Part shown: piece by piece, positions 1 through 12,400 of the stretch
How positions within the stretch are numbered: the first letter of the stretch is position 1
How the letters are laid out: each line of letters starts with the position of its first letter
Assembly (NCBI GenBank): GCA_028564705.1
Contig: JAPXFQ010002153.1
Span: forward strand, 1,240,001-1,304,000
Direction of reading: 5' to 3'
Length of the DNA: 64,000 nt
Source: Apricaphanius iberus
Lineage: Eukaryota > Chordata > Actinopteri > Cyprinodontiformes > Aphaniidae
Made by a program: the position numbers and the translations under genes
Notes under the pieces: generated by a model
The model's database searches: none
What the model was told of the DNA's origin: nothing
What the model saw: the letters and a program-made list of their open reading frames with translations, nothing else

Positions 1-633
1 TTTCTTCTTCAGCATTGCAATTGCGATTTTATTTGCGATTATTTTTTAATGGGGCTTTTCTCGTGTATTTTTTTTATTAATGTAAGGTAGAAAATCAACG
101 TGTATTATTATAAACAATGTCAGAGTTTTTAAACAATTTATTCTATTCCACAGGCTAGACTTATTTTACGATAAAGGCAAATGAAGCATGGCTGAATATA
201 AACAAGATTATTTATCTACTTAAATCACCACATTCGATGTGATGTCCATCATTATGCAAAAAAGGTTTTTTCCCTGCAGAGCCCAGCTGGTAAGCCCCTC
301 TCCAATCCGGCTGCAATGTTTTCCCTCCTGGGGTCCTCTGGTGGCTGGCATTTTAGCCATGCAACTCTCATATATAGTGGAGTGATATATTTTAGGTGTT
401 GATAAAGGTTCGTAGTGTACATCGTGAGGTAGCAACATAATAATCTGTATAATACCTGGTGTTGTGCAGCATCATAGTTTTTTATTGCCAATATAATTTC
501 CCATGTGCTATTCCTCTTTGATACCAAATTTTGAGCAGTGTTGGCGTCTGTCAAGCTTTAGACCATTTTATAACAGGTTTATAGCGTTTTCTCCCTGCAT
601 TGTTTGAGCTGCTCACAAGTCATGTGACTTTCT
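1..633. other. Unassigned AT-rich DNA at window start
   Basis: No gene is recognised. The first 60 bases contain 'aattgcgat' and 'tttgcgatt' motifs like those inside teleost hAT-type MITEs, so the window may open inside such an element, but no terminus is visible. The two minus-strand open frames of 72 and 100 codons overlap each other and show no family resemblance. Confidence 0.4.
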
Positions 634-735
634 CATATCTCATGCTCATGACCAATCAAATTGCAGTCTTTGCAATTAAAAAATCTGATTTTGTCACATT
701 GCGATATTACATATGCAATTAATTGTTCAGCCCTA
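634..735 (+). mobile_element. Right end of a hAT-type MITE (relict)
   Basis: The segment ends in 'attgttcagcccta'. Read on the other strand it begins TAGGGCTGAACAATTAATTG and continues with alternating AATTGC/GCAAT motifs, the usual form of the teleost 'GGGCTGCACGATTAAT' hAT termini. The matching left end is not seen inside the window, and no target duplication can be tested. Assignment rests on the terminus only. Confidence 0.4.
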
Positions 736-3700
736 ATGCCCTGCGACAGCCCCAAAACTTTACTGCAATAGGGAAGATCTACATGAAAGAATTGGCCAAA
801 ATAGCAGCAAAAATGTGTCAAAACCTGGTTGAGGTATACCTATGTTGAAAATTGCAGGCCTCTCTTTTTTTTAAGTGGCCGTTTTGTCTCCTTTCATCAT
901 CCATGGTAAAAACGGACAAGACAACACACAACCTTCATCCTTTGCGAGCGATAGAGCATGGATACCCGAGCCTGAGTTTCCCCCAGACAATAGAACTACC
1001 CTTCAACATCGATCTAAGAATCAAACAAGGTTGTGTCTGGGCAGAGATGAATTTGCTTAGAATAAACAATTTAATTATTGTTTGATTTCTATTTCATTTT
1101 ATTTTTGCTGTAATAGTAGGTTTTCATTCTTTAGATTGCTTGGGTAGAAAATGGGCGGTTCAGCCTGTAGTATAAATAGTATTTTTAAAAGGTCATGGAC
1201 CAATAGAGTAATTTTAATCATGTAACTTGAGTTACTCCATCCCACCAGAGTCTTGCTTTTTTCTGTGGTGCTAAGCTACACAGAGCGATCCACTACATGC
1301 TAGAAATAACTTTGTGTACTGTCTGTGCTGATAAGTGCTCATAAACCTATTAAAATTTTTATTTCCAGTGTTCAAAGTACAGATTGGCTTAAATAAATGT
1401 TTTAAATATCAAAAACTAATCTAATGATTTGTTTTGAAGCTGCCATCTTAATATTTGAAAATGCCAAATCAGATCATCACTGTGGTGATTGATCCATAAA
1501 ATCAAATCAGATCACAACCTTATCCCTTCTATTGTATTGTCACCTCAGCCTCAGGTGTAACTGAGACTGAACTATTTTTCTATTATTATTTATTGGACAC
1601 CCAGGATGGTGCCACTCATTTGGTAATTTTGATCTAAATTAGTAATTGTGTTAAGACTTTTCCTAAGCAATTATTTATAGTCATTCATAGCCAAAACATA
1701 CCTACAGTATTGTTGCACAACATTTCTCAAGAAATAACTGTACTTAATCACTAAATGATCAAGTACAAACTCTAAAAGCCTGTCAAGTTGCATTGCAACT
1801 AGTTATACCAGCCTCCCAATCTTCATTTTCTATTGAATAATTCAAATATGCTTCACAGGAATTATTGTGAGTTTATTGAAGACTGTATACTTATGTAAAT
1901 GCTAATCAGTACAACCCTACTTAGATTTTTTTTTTAGAGGTCATCTGAATTTTTGTAACATGGACTGACACATGCTGGCACAGCTTAACGCACTAAAAAA
2001 ATGATAACCTATCCATCAACACCAGTAAATTAGGTGATTACTTTTTAAACTGGGATTTATTTGCATGAACAGAAACCATGGAAACATGCGCTAAATATTT
2101 TATGTTTTAGAATATCCTAAATTCTCTTCCCTTCTTTTGCACATAACAAAATGTTACAGTTGGCCACTTCTGCCGTCATATATCACAGATACCATCTGAG
2201 TCCCTCATGAATATCAAAGCAACTAACATGCTTCATGTTGGAGAAGAGCCATTCAGCCACCCTGGTCAGCCCAGGCTTTGTTCTATCCATCTCAATCTAC
2301 TCAGTCATGTCAGGCGCCGTTTGCCCAACCAGAGGAGCAGACTTCTTTGGGTCGTGTCCTTTATTCTGTGTATGAACAAAAATCCAAGGCTCCATCTTGT
2401 TCTAGGGTCCATCAAATAGCAATTTACTCCTCCGTTCTTATATCCTAACCATAACAGAGGCCTATAAATTGCCCTGGGGAACCATTTTTGCACCCCTCAT
2501 GGTTTCTGTTTTTCAAGACAAATCACTGCTTCACCCTATTTAACTTATATGTCTCTGTGATGCAATTTTTGCCTTCAAAGCGCAAAAATTTACTAAACAA
2601 AGGTATGAAAGATTAAAATATTTTTAAACAATATTAGATGTCTTATTTGAAAATACATAGACAAAATGTTTTTTTTCATCGGACTGTAATGGTGTTCTAG
2701 CTGGACAGAAATCTGAGGACAGCTAGGAATAGAATGGCTTAACAGGATGAAGATGTGAGACAGACCATTGAGGTTAGCTAGCGACCACCGTTTGTTTTCC
2801 TGGGTCCAAAGATTATCTGGTTGAGTGATAGAGGTGGCCTTGATCAGCCCTCTCCCTGGATGCAGCTGTATATCAGATGTCAACCGGCTGCAAAAACCAT
2901 CAACCCTTCACTTGCCTGGGATGTACATATTTACCGTTGTAAATGGCTCCCCGACTCAGTAAATACTCCTGTTTTTCACCAGCCGTCAGCATGCAGGAAT
3001 GGATGATGCATCGACCGCCGTTCGTTCTGTGTAAACCGTTCCCTTCCACAAATCTGTGGAGAAAAATGATGAGGAGGAGCTGTTTTAGTGAAATGATCCA
3101 GAGGCAAAGCCGAGTTTGAAAACTGGAGCCTTTTCTCTCCACTTTTGATTACGTCTCATGCTCATTAAGCTGCAGCCAGTCGAATTGCACAAATCCATCA
3201 AGACAATCATAACTAGCTGCAGGTCTTATTTCGTAAAAACTGAGTAAAGGCTTGCCATGATAGGGACAATGAATCAGCTCAGTGAGCAGGGAGTGGACGT
3301 CGAAAGCTGATTGCAGGGACTGAGAGGAGAGGGAAATATGTTCACTCAATAATTAATCTAATAGTTTCCACGGGACAAGCAGAGCATGTCGCTGTCTGCG
3401 TAATGAGTGCCCGAAACAAAGTCATTTACTGCATCCCATGAAAATTATATAAGTATGTGTGAAAGAGCAAGAAAAGAGACAACTAAATATGATTAGATCC
3501 AAAAGGTTTGATTATAGACTGCTTGGTGCTATTTTAATTTAAATAGACTTGTGATGCCAAATCATAAGTACTCTAAATAATAGTACAGTTTGCATCAAAA
3601 AAATATATATTAATATATATATTATTAATAACAAAGTATTTTTTAGCAATTATGAGTGCATCATACTAGTAATAAAGAAATTAATTTGAGTTGTTTTGAT

Positions 3701-6700
3701 TGGTTTAAATGGTATGGTGGGGTGTGGTACCAGGACGTGAGTGGAGATGAGGAGTCATATCACAGTTCACTGGTGCAAACCAGTTTGGGAAGCAGCCTAG
3801 ATCTTATTGAATTCTAATTCAATGAATCTCTGGTGCGTATTACAAGGGCAAAATGCCTTCTAGGCATCATAATTTGATTCTCTTGATTTTTTTTCCCCCA
3901 CTGAAATTTACATTTGGCATCAGTTTAATCTTGGACCTTTTTATTTTCAGCCCAATAACTTCATAGAAACTGTACATATTTTGACATACATGATGTTTTT
4001 ATTTCAATAGTTGTTTTTCTTTTATATCCCCCCTTTCCTCTATGTTGACCTCTTACAGTTGCAATTTAAACTGAAAGAACAGAGTATCACAGCAGGGATG
4101 ATAAAAGAGGACATTGTAGATGATTGATTATTATTCATTTTTCAGTTTAGTTTTGTGCTCATTTGCATACGCTCAACCTGAAAAGGCCCCTGGACTGCAG
4201 CAGATAATTATCTCACCCACAGATGATATGATAATTTAAGTAACTGGAATGAATATTGTGTTTTTAGTTAGCAGTGCAACACAGATGATGAAAATGAATC
4301 AGCTAATTAAGCTATTAAAGATGTTGACATTTGCTAGTTAAAGTTAACCTTTTACTTGGCTGTGCAGGGTGAAAATAATTAATGGGCACTTAAATTAAAG
4401 ACAAGGAAATTCACTAGAATGTAGTGATCTGCAAAAAGTTGTAAGATTTAGAAAAGGAATTATTAATGGAAACTAATCAAAACATAATATTTTGTAGCAG
4501 AAAACTCTGCAAGTTTAATTTTCAGGGGTAGTGTAGCCAATACAAATCAATTTCAGATCTCTTGGGAGAAAATTAAAATCGCTGTCCAAATTCATCTGTT
4601 GAATGACGATTTTTTTTGGGTTGAAACTGAAATGAACAACAAATCTATATATATTTTTCTTTAACATACCAAACATATCAGTTGGTTTCTGTCCATCTTG
4701 TTAGCTGGTTCTGTGTAATAATTGGATTATTCTCCCATTATGCTTACAGTTTAAACAATAACATTACGTTTTTGAATTTTTGAAATAGGTTCTGCTTGAA
4801 TTTTTCAGCATTTACTGGTATCAGTTGGTCTTATGCTGTTCCGACTAGACCCAAAGGCAGTGTTTTATATTGTTCACTACATACAGTAGTAACAGGTTCT
4901 TTTTATGAAACGTCTTTACGAGTTTAACACTTTTTTCATTTTTTCGTTTAGCTTTTAAACTTAACTGTCCAAAATACCTATCAATAAACCTATTTGTCCT
5001 TTCTTGTTTCTGTTAACTATGTTTATTCATGAGAGAATGATAATCTTGCCAAAAACTGACAAATCTGTACGTTAGGTTTGAGCTGTTGTTGTTGCACCTG
5101 GAAAGAGCTTAAACATGGAGGATTCTTCATAGGTCTTGTGAGATCATAATAATTTGACATCACCAAAATGTACTGTGGAGGAGAGAAAAAAACTAACAAT
5201 CCAAAATACAGTTATCATGTCTTTGCAGCTGTGGCATTCATTAAACTGTCATGAACCAATGCACACCTCTTAATGGGAAATTATTAGGCTAAATGAGCTT
5301 AAAAAAGGCTGAAAACATAGCAGTGTCAGCAAGTACAATTATATAAGGTTATCCATTCATAGTTAAGGCTGATTTTATGCCTCTATACACACAAAATGTT
5401 TACTCCCTGAAACCTGATGGGTTTTTGATAAACCTGACAGAATCTCACCATACACTTTTTTAAATTAGTTAAACATTGGTGTTACGTGTATTACAAAACA
5501 GCATTTTTGTAAAATATTTTCATAAATGTTTTAAATATGAAAGAATGTTGCATTAGGATTGTTTCCCCATACAAATATTACTCCCCCCTCCCCAGTGCAC
5601 ATCTAGCCTCCATTTTCCATAGTGTTACAAATTGATATGTGGATATGTGGGGGAGGCTGCTGTAATCTGGCAAACCAAGGGTGAGAGATGCCTAAAAACA
5701 ATGAGTAAAGCAAAGATGTGTGGATTTTAGACAGATTTGCACTCCCAAATTGCTCTTAGTCAATGAAGCTTATTTTATCTACCAGCAGGGCTGAAACCAA
5801 CATAGCTGAGTCCAGCAAACAATATTTCCAGCCCAGTGTATAAAAAAGCCCTGGGTGTTGTTTGTACCCGTTTACTGAACATTCTGAGATGCTACAGATC
5901 AATTAATTAACCACACAATGTTGTTATAAGATCACACAAGCTGCTTGATACATAGCCAGCCCATATTATCATTAGCATGTAACTACTTACTTTTCTGTCC
6001 ATCAGGCGTCCTTGATCCAGCTGCTGCTCTTTAGGAATGTACAATTAAATCCTGTAATCCTTGCAGCCAAACAGGCGTGTTCACAGAGAGTGTAACCCCC
6101 CCCACACACACAAAAAAGTTGTTTCAGCTGGTAAAACCGGAGCAGCTATGAGCTTTGAAGAGGCGGAGGGTGTGCAACTCTACCAGAGGTAGGCCGCTCT
6201 CTCTGCAGGGGCGGTGCAGACACCTCTAGCACTTCCTAGTGTCGTTTTCCAGAGGAGGGAGGGGCAGCTGTTCAGAGAGCAGGATTCAGGAGGATTACTC
6301 AGACATGCATGAATTAAGAAGATTGCAGATATGAGAAGATTGCATTACCAGATGATTGAAGACACCAAAAACTTGATTTAGCAGGTTATAGCCCCTTTAA
6401 AGCTAATAATGCTCTTAAAAGTAAATGTTGCATGAAAATATAAGATAAACTGATTTAGTAAGGGCTGGATAAAAAAAAAGAAATTTCTGAATAAAAAATC
6501 CCCCTAAATATTTATAATTACATACAGAATTGTATATGTTATACAATCGAAATATGTGTTTGTGCCGTTTAAGATGGGAATAAATACATTGTTTGGAATT
6601 AAACCTATTTTAAAAGTCGCTACTTAACTGAAAAACCGCCCCACATGAAAAAAATCTGAGACATGGAACAAATGTTTCTAAGTCTAAGTAAGAGTATAAA

Positions 6701-6788
6701 AAAATGAAAAGCAAATCAATACTATCCAAATCAATTCACTATTGGGTTAAATCTAAAGTCTTACTGCTTGTTAAGACTCCAAATTCAA
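736..6788. other. Mostly unique AT-rich DNA with possible regulatory patches
   Basis: No exon is recognised in these 6 kb. A perfect octamer (ATTTGCAT) lies at 4161-4168 in a block (about 4080-4420) rich in TAATTA/ATTAAT homeodomain-type sites and free of recognisable repeats, the look of a conserved non-coding element; conservation cannot be tested here. Around 6020-6400 the DNA is GC-richer and ends with 'ggttatagcccctttaa', resembling the right terminus of a TTAA-target MITE, but no convincing left partner was found. Confidence 0.4.
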
Positions 6789-7395
6789 AATCTCAGAAAA
6801 TTAGAATATTGTGAAAATGTTCAATATTTTTGGCTCAGAGTGTCACAATCTAATTTGCTAATTAATTAAAAAAAAGCTAATTGTTCCTTAGCCGTTCATT
6901 GGCCTTTCAGTCTGGTTTAGTAGGAATCGCAATCGTGGGAATGACTGACGACCTGATAGTTGCGCAGAAAACCGTCATTGACACCCTGCATAAGGAGGAA
7001 ATGCTCAGAAGATAATTGCATAAGAAGTTGGATGTTCTCAAAGTACTGTATCAAAGCACATTAATAGAAAGTTATGTGGAAGGAAAAAGTGTGAAAGAAA
7101 AGTTGCAAAAGCAGCAGGGATGACCACAGCTTGGAAAGGTCATCCCTGCTGCAGCACTCAATAGAAAAGACAATTGAGAATTGTGGGGGACCTTTACAAG
7201 GAGTGGACTGAGGTAGGAGTTAGTGCACCAACAGCCATCACACATAGAAGGATCCGGTACATGGACTTAAAATTTCATATTCCTCTTTTCAAATTGCAGC
7301 TGTTTTTGCTAAGTGGTCCAAAGTCCTCTTTCCTGATGAGAGCAAATTTTGCATCTCAATTGGGAACGAAGGTCAGAACAAAATGCAGCTAACAG
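6789..7395 (+). pseudogene. Truncated Tc1-like transposon (5' half of transposase)
   Basis: Tc1/mariner transposases bind terminal repeats through an N-terminal paired-like HTH domain and cut DNA with a DDE domain. This relict starts with an AT-rich terminus containing 'cagaaaattagaatattg', then shows decayed coding sequence on the plus strand in several frames. Recognisable pieces in order are a helix-turn-helix region (from about 6960), a linker reading GDLYKEWTEVGVSAPTAITH (from about 7186), and the start of the catalytic core reading KVLFPDESKF near 7320-7350, where the first catalytic Asp of the family sits. Stops and frameshifts interrupt it, and the 3' half with the remaining catalytic residues and the right terminus is missing. 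The reading of the linker as Tc1 is firm; the exact ends are approximate. Confidence 0.75.
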
Positions 7396-7805
7396 TGGTC
7401 CTCTTGTTTACAATGCAAATGTGGACTTAACTCGCCGGTAAGTCCAAATTTCCTCACCGGTGATTTGAGAATAAAAGGAGCGGTTTTAGCTCCTGTCCCA
7501 CTGCTTCATCTGTCCTAGACGTGGTCGAATCTTAGCTAATAGCTACTTGCTAGCGTCAGCTAATGTGCTCTGTAGACGTGTGCTCTGATCCTGGAGGATG
7601 TGATACAGGCAGTTACAATTTTCCCAGGTGTTGTTGTGAGTTGTATGAGACCTGGTGAGAGTTACTTGTTAGGGAAAATGCAATGTGTGGTTCCTTGTGA
7701 TAAGGAAATCTGAGTAAATACACGGTTGTTTGCTAACTGTTGCTACAGAGTCAGAGTGGGCCGTGCAACATGTAAACATGGTTTAGGAGATCGCAGTCCT
7801 CTTTT

Positions 7806-7877
7806 GGATTTCGATGCACAAGGTTGTAAGGTAATTTCAATCAATTTCGATACAAAGTCGAGATTGTGACACCCCTG
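7806..7877 (+). mobile_element. Right end of a hAT-type element
   Basis: The segment ends 'gagattgtgacacccctg', whose complement CAGGGGTGTCACAATCTCG is a typical hAT terminus followed by a TCGAAAT-rich subterminal region. No matching left end was found downstream of the Tc1 relict, so the element is truncated or its other end has decayed. The DNA between 7396 and 7805 may belong to it. Confidence 0.45.
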
Positions 7878-8841
7878 ATTATTATACTTTTCAGAGGTCT
7901 GACATTTCTCTATTTAAAATCCTTATAAATCAATTTCATGTATTCTGATTTCCTGAGATTTTGTTTTTGGGTTTAACATAAACTGTAAACCACAAACATA
8001 AAAATTTTAACAAATAAAGGCTTGACATATTTTGCTTTGCATTTAATGCTTCTATTACATATATTAGTTTAACCTTTTATGTTGAATTTCTGAAATAAAG
8101 GAACTTAAAGGAATACTTCACCCCTGGAAAGATGAATGTGTATTTAAAGTGGGTCAGATATGTAGTGGAAATGTGATTTTTTTTTTTTAATTGGAGCATT
8201 CTAGACTGAGAAAAGCCAGAAAATGTATTTTTTACTCATGTGGCTGAAATACAACAACTCCCAGAATGCACTTGCTTTGCTGCCCAGACGCCACTTACAA
8301 ACCACGCCTACAGTCTTGCTTTCACAGGAGAGTGGGGGTAGGCTAATGCGCTAAGTAGTTTGCAACACCGTTAAACACTAAAAGAAGAAGAAGGCTTGCT
8401 TTCTTACATTGATCTTGACTCTATAAATCGCTAGTTAGTTGATACATTTCTATCGAAATGGTGCTAAAGTTGTACATTATTTTACTCTACTTGTGGAGGA
8501 AGGCTGAATGTTTACCATAACTGATTTTGCAGTAATTAATTACTGTACTACTGACTACCTGGCTTATTTCCGTTCTTTAGAATTTATTTTGGGATAAAAA
8601 AGTGAGCATAATATATATTACACAACTTAGACTTTCTCATTAAAAAAAATGATCTCGACAAGAGTAGCTTAGCAGCTCTGCATATGATTTTTTTTTTCCG
8701 CCAATTGAAATCACAATTTCTCTAAGCTGAAACATTCTTTAGGTTAACATATACTCTAAAATAGTAACACTAAAAGTTTATAACAAACACAACAAATGTG
8801 ATTTATAACGTTTAATTAAAAAGTAAATAAAATACACTTTT

Positions 8842-9033
8842 TAACCCTCAGAGCTCTTCAATAGCTTCGGCAGTTTCCTGATATATCCGCAGTATTCACC
8901 GTCAGGAGCGGGGTATCTTCGTCTGATGTCCAAAACAACACAGGTAGGCAAAACTAGACGACAGCCTTTGCCAAGTCTCTCGCCTTGCAGGACCCACTCC
9001 ATAAAGTGACGGAAGGCTGTTAGACGGTATTGT
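8842..9033 (-). pseudogene. Last exon of a P2X7-C-terminal-like protein (relict)
   Basis: The segment opens right after a good splice acceptor (complement reads TTACTGTTTTGCAG) and encodes about 63 residues ending in a stop. It begins QYRLTAFRHFMEWV and continues with RLGKGCRLVLPTCVVLDIRR, then a segment with YPAPDGEYCGY. This spacing of QYR..A.R.F..W, RLG+..R.V.P.C.V..IR and P.P.G.Y.GY matches the C-terminal part of the P2X7 receptor intracellular domain, which also occurs as stand-alone proteins in fish and cnidarians. The Cys-rich zinc-binding part expected upstream is absent. It lies inside the TTAA element at 8109-9493, with the presumed first exon 190 bases upstream on the same strand. 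Function of these stand-alone proteins is unknown to me. Confidence 0.6.
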
Positions 9034-9223
9034 CTGCAAAACAGTAAGCTAAACGTTAGCAATGCAAACTATTCCACCTACAGTGTGCTAGAGTAGATAT
9101 TAATATAACAACTATAGCTCAGCTGACTTCGTGGGAAGAACGCTATGATAATGCCGGGTGTACAAACTCAGTACATGACGTCATAGTAACAAAAAGAAAA
9201 ACAAACAAAATACTAACTTTACA

Positions 9224-9415
9224 CTAAGCCGTCTGTTTGTCCCTGCGGGCTTTGGCTGGAGTTTCCAGTTGATCTTTGGGATCCTGAAGTAGGTTTCTAG
9301 GACCTCCCATCCATGTGTGGTTCATCCGCAACTGTTCATCGGTGTACTGCGGCTCGTATAGGTAGCCGTGAGCATCCGATTCTCGCAACACATCTTCAAA
9401 ATCCCCTTCTGCCAT
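9224..9415 (-). pseudogene. First exon of the same P2X7-C-type ORF (relict)
   Basis: A 63-codon frame starts with ATG about 80 bases inside the right terminus of the TTAA element. It is acidic at the start (MAEGDFEDVLRESDAHG) and contains LYEPQYTDEQLR, the N-terminal 'Y.YEP.YT.EEL' motif common in stand-alone P2X7-C-like proteins. The frame ends in TAG with no clear splice donor in phase; the Cys-rich middle exon(s) that should follow are missing, so the two segments cannot make a complete domain. I infer an internally deleted derivative of a larger element. Confidence 0.55.
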
Positions 9416-9497
9416 TTCAACTTCAAAACTATTTGAAAATACTGCTGGTTTTCTACTGATTCGAAGCTTAATGCTAAATGCTGAAGTATCCCTTTAA

Positions 9498-12400
9498 CTC
9501 TTTAGGGGCTGGGTTTTTTTCTATAAAATACTCAATTTTGCTATCACTAGTTCAAAATGTTGTAGTTTTAAAATGGTTATAGATAAAGGCCTATTGTAAA
9601 TGAGACAAACCTTCAGTATGATCCAAAGTTTGTGATGGGAACAAATTCACACATCTAATTTGCATATTATGACATCATCAGGCATTGGCAATTTTGGTTT
9701 TACGTAGTTTAAAATTGACTTTGTTTTGATTATTATTATTTAAATTTTCTATATAGGCCTATGTATTTTCTACATATGTATTTGTATTATTTATTGGCAT
9801 TTTTTTTTCAAGAATAGGTGGACAAATCTGTTGATTTCCTTTGTTATGAGCCTCCAATTATTCTATGAACTACATAAAACAGAATATAAATTATTGGGCT
9901 CAGAATTTTACAGAGCCATCTCCAAAATAACCAACAGGCTCATCAAATTGCCTGATCCACTATTGATTATCTTCATCAAACTCTTTCTCATACCTCCCCA
10001 TCATCATTATCATCATCATCATTTGCAACGGGAAAGTGAAATTCATTCCCGCTTCTTCTGGATTAGCGTTGTTAAGACAACGCTGCTCCCCAGTCACATA
10101 CCTTTCTCCCACTGGGAGAACGTGACGAACAGCCTTGCACCTGTTGCTGCTTAGGACCGTAATGGTGAAAGGGACCGGCCGGCCGGCAGGCTGCTGCTGT
10201 GCGCTGCTTGAGTTTCGCTTTCTTTCTCCTTGGACAACTGAACATCTTGATCAGAGGGTAGGCTAAATATTTCTCTTCAGAATCTGAAAAAGATAATACT
10301 TCCCAGTGGGGAACTCAGACGTCTCGGCATCATAAGTTTTATCTTTCTAAAACTCGCTCTCTCTATGCTGTGACCGCAGCAGCTGCACGCTGTCTCTCTC
10401 ACTCACGGAGGTGAATAAAAAGGTGATTTACTCCAAAAGTTTCCATGGTAACGCACACAAAAATGTGTCCTAGATTAAAGGTACATATGTCCAACATCTA
10501 CTGACGTAAAGTAGTAATTAACTTAGTGGTCATATCTGCAGCTTTGGCTCGTTAAAGTCAGCAATGTTGCTTGTCGCAATATTGTGACTTTGGTGCCTAG
10601 AGGGTTAAGCACAATATTCTGATTTTTCTAGTTTCACCTGTTTTATGTCATACAGACACTCTGATGCCACTAATGAATATTCACTCACTTTGGCATGCAG
10701 TAATCTGTCTTTGCCAGTATGTGTCTGGTGCAGCCAAAGATTTGCTCAAAAGTCACAGTGACTCTTCAATGTGCTGTCAGCATGCAGATAGCAAAATGCA
10801 TTGATTACAGGTTTTACTCAGCCTACATGTGTAGTTATCCAGTGGCTGAAACACCATGTGTCGCATGTGTCTTTCTGTTAAGAAACTTTGGCCCTGTTGC
10901 ATTTACTTGTAGTTTGAATTGGAACTGCAACACAAAAAAGAGGGAAAAACAAAAATTTGGTTCAGACCAAAGAGGGTGAACAAGTGGACTTTCCTTGTGT
11001 GAATACATCCTTAAATAACTGAATATGTCTGTCTGTCTGACCCCATTCAATACAAACAGTACATCAACATTTACAAGATCTTTCAACTCTAAAAATTATC
11101 TGGTTATTTTTTTCTGAGTAGAACAGATTTTTGTGACAAGAATTGACCTCTGAATTTTGACAGATACAAGGAAAGACTCTCACTGTATATAATCTTTACC
11201 AACTCAAGCTATCATTTTTGATTCCCAGCTTTATTTAAAGCAGTAGCATTTTTATTTAAATAAAGTTAAGGCTGTCTGAGGAAATTTTTTTACATCTTTT
11301 AAGTGGTATAAAAAACAGACACACGTTTATCCTTTTAATTATTTGTTTCATTACTTCTACAGAAATTAATCCAGTTGGAGAAATAACTGGAGTTTATAGT
11401 AAAAAAGATATTTAATATGTTCTCAGACTGCCCGTTTTCCTATGAGATGAAATATGTTTTTTGATTATTTGAATTATTTTGTATTTCATGGCGCAGAAGA
11501 AGCAGCTACGGCTTTCTTTGAATGGGGTATTTCTATTTAAGTGCCTGAAACCTTGGAAAAATGTTTCAAAAATGATTCATTAAAATGTAATTGCTTTACG
11601 GACTAAAGACTTAATCACTTTAAAACAGGCTCCCAGCCTACACAGAAGATGAGCCTGTTTCCAAATTAGTTTGAGAAATGATCACAATGTACTTGTAGCA
11701 AAATATACAAACTGAAGACTTTTTTTACACGAAAGGAAAAACATTTTGGCTTAAATTAAAACAAAGAATACAGATGGGTTCCCTCAGAACAAAAGAAATT
11801 CTTAAAGATTTGTAGGTTATTTGTAGATAGATAGATAGATTTATAATTTAAAAATAATTTAAATATAATTTAATAAATTAAATCTACCATCACTGTCGGC
11901 ATGCAAAAAAAAACACATCTTTAATGCAGTTGTTAGAGTTTAAGGCAAATATTTTACTGACGAGCAAAAAGCTCAAAACGATACGGCTCAGGGCAGCTCG
12001 GCTAATGCACAAAACGCTCTGCCTTTTAGTCTATTCCCTCTGAACGACGTGGAGAGAAGTATTCAACCTCATAATTGCCCCCTTCTGAGGCGAACAAGCT
12101 TACGTCGCTATTGCGTTGCATCTTTCTGGCTGTCTGTGTCACGCTATAGAAATTGCAGGCAGTCGTATTGTTAGACATTTTTCAAACAGAAAATGTGGGT
12201 GGATTTTAAATCTGGTATGGGGCGAGTTACTCTTTAAATGTTTGTGAAGACTGGGCTAAACGTACTTTTCCTGTTGTGAAGCACTTCATTCCTAATTTCT
12301 GGCTTTTTAGAGAAATCTCTCCCGGGGGTTAAGTACATTTCACTTTGGGTTGTCTGCAGAGATGTATTTCAGAATCTTACTTCCTCTGAATAAGTTCATT

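Larger units (their letters stand above)
8109..9493 (-). mobile_element. TTAA-flanked (Kolobok-like) DNA element with P2X7-C-type ORF
   Basis: The element is bounded by TTAA at 8105-8108 and 9494-9497, and its ends are inverted: left AGGAATACTTCACCCC, right (complement) AGGGATACTTCAGC, 12 of the first 13 bases matching with short divergence after. TTAA duplication is diagnostic of the piggyBac and Kolobok superfamilies; the termini do not start CCC, which favours a Kolobok-like assignment. The minus strand carries two relict coding segments (9224-9415 and 8842-9033). No transposase is visible in its 1.4 kb, so this is a non-autonomous or internally deleted copy. Confidence 0.7.

Noticed and set aside
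5299..6400. A 1.1-kb TTAA element from 'ttaaaaaaggctg' to 'gcccctttaa'
   Set aside because: The right end is plausible but the proposed left terminus matches too poorly to call an inverted pair.
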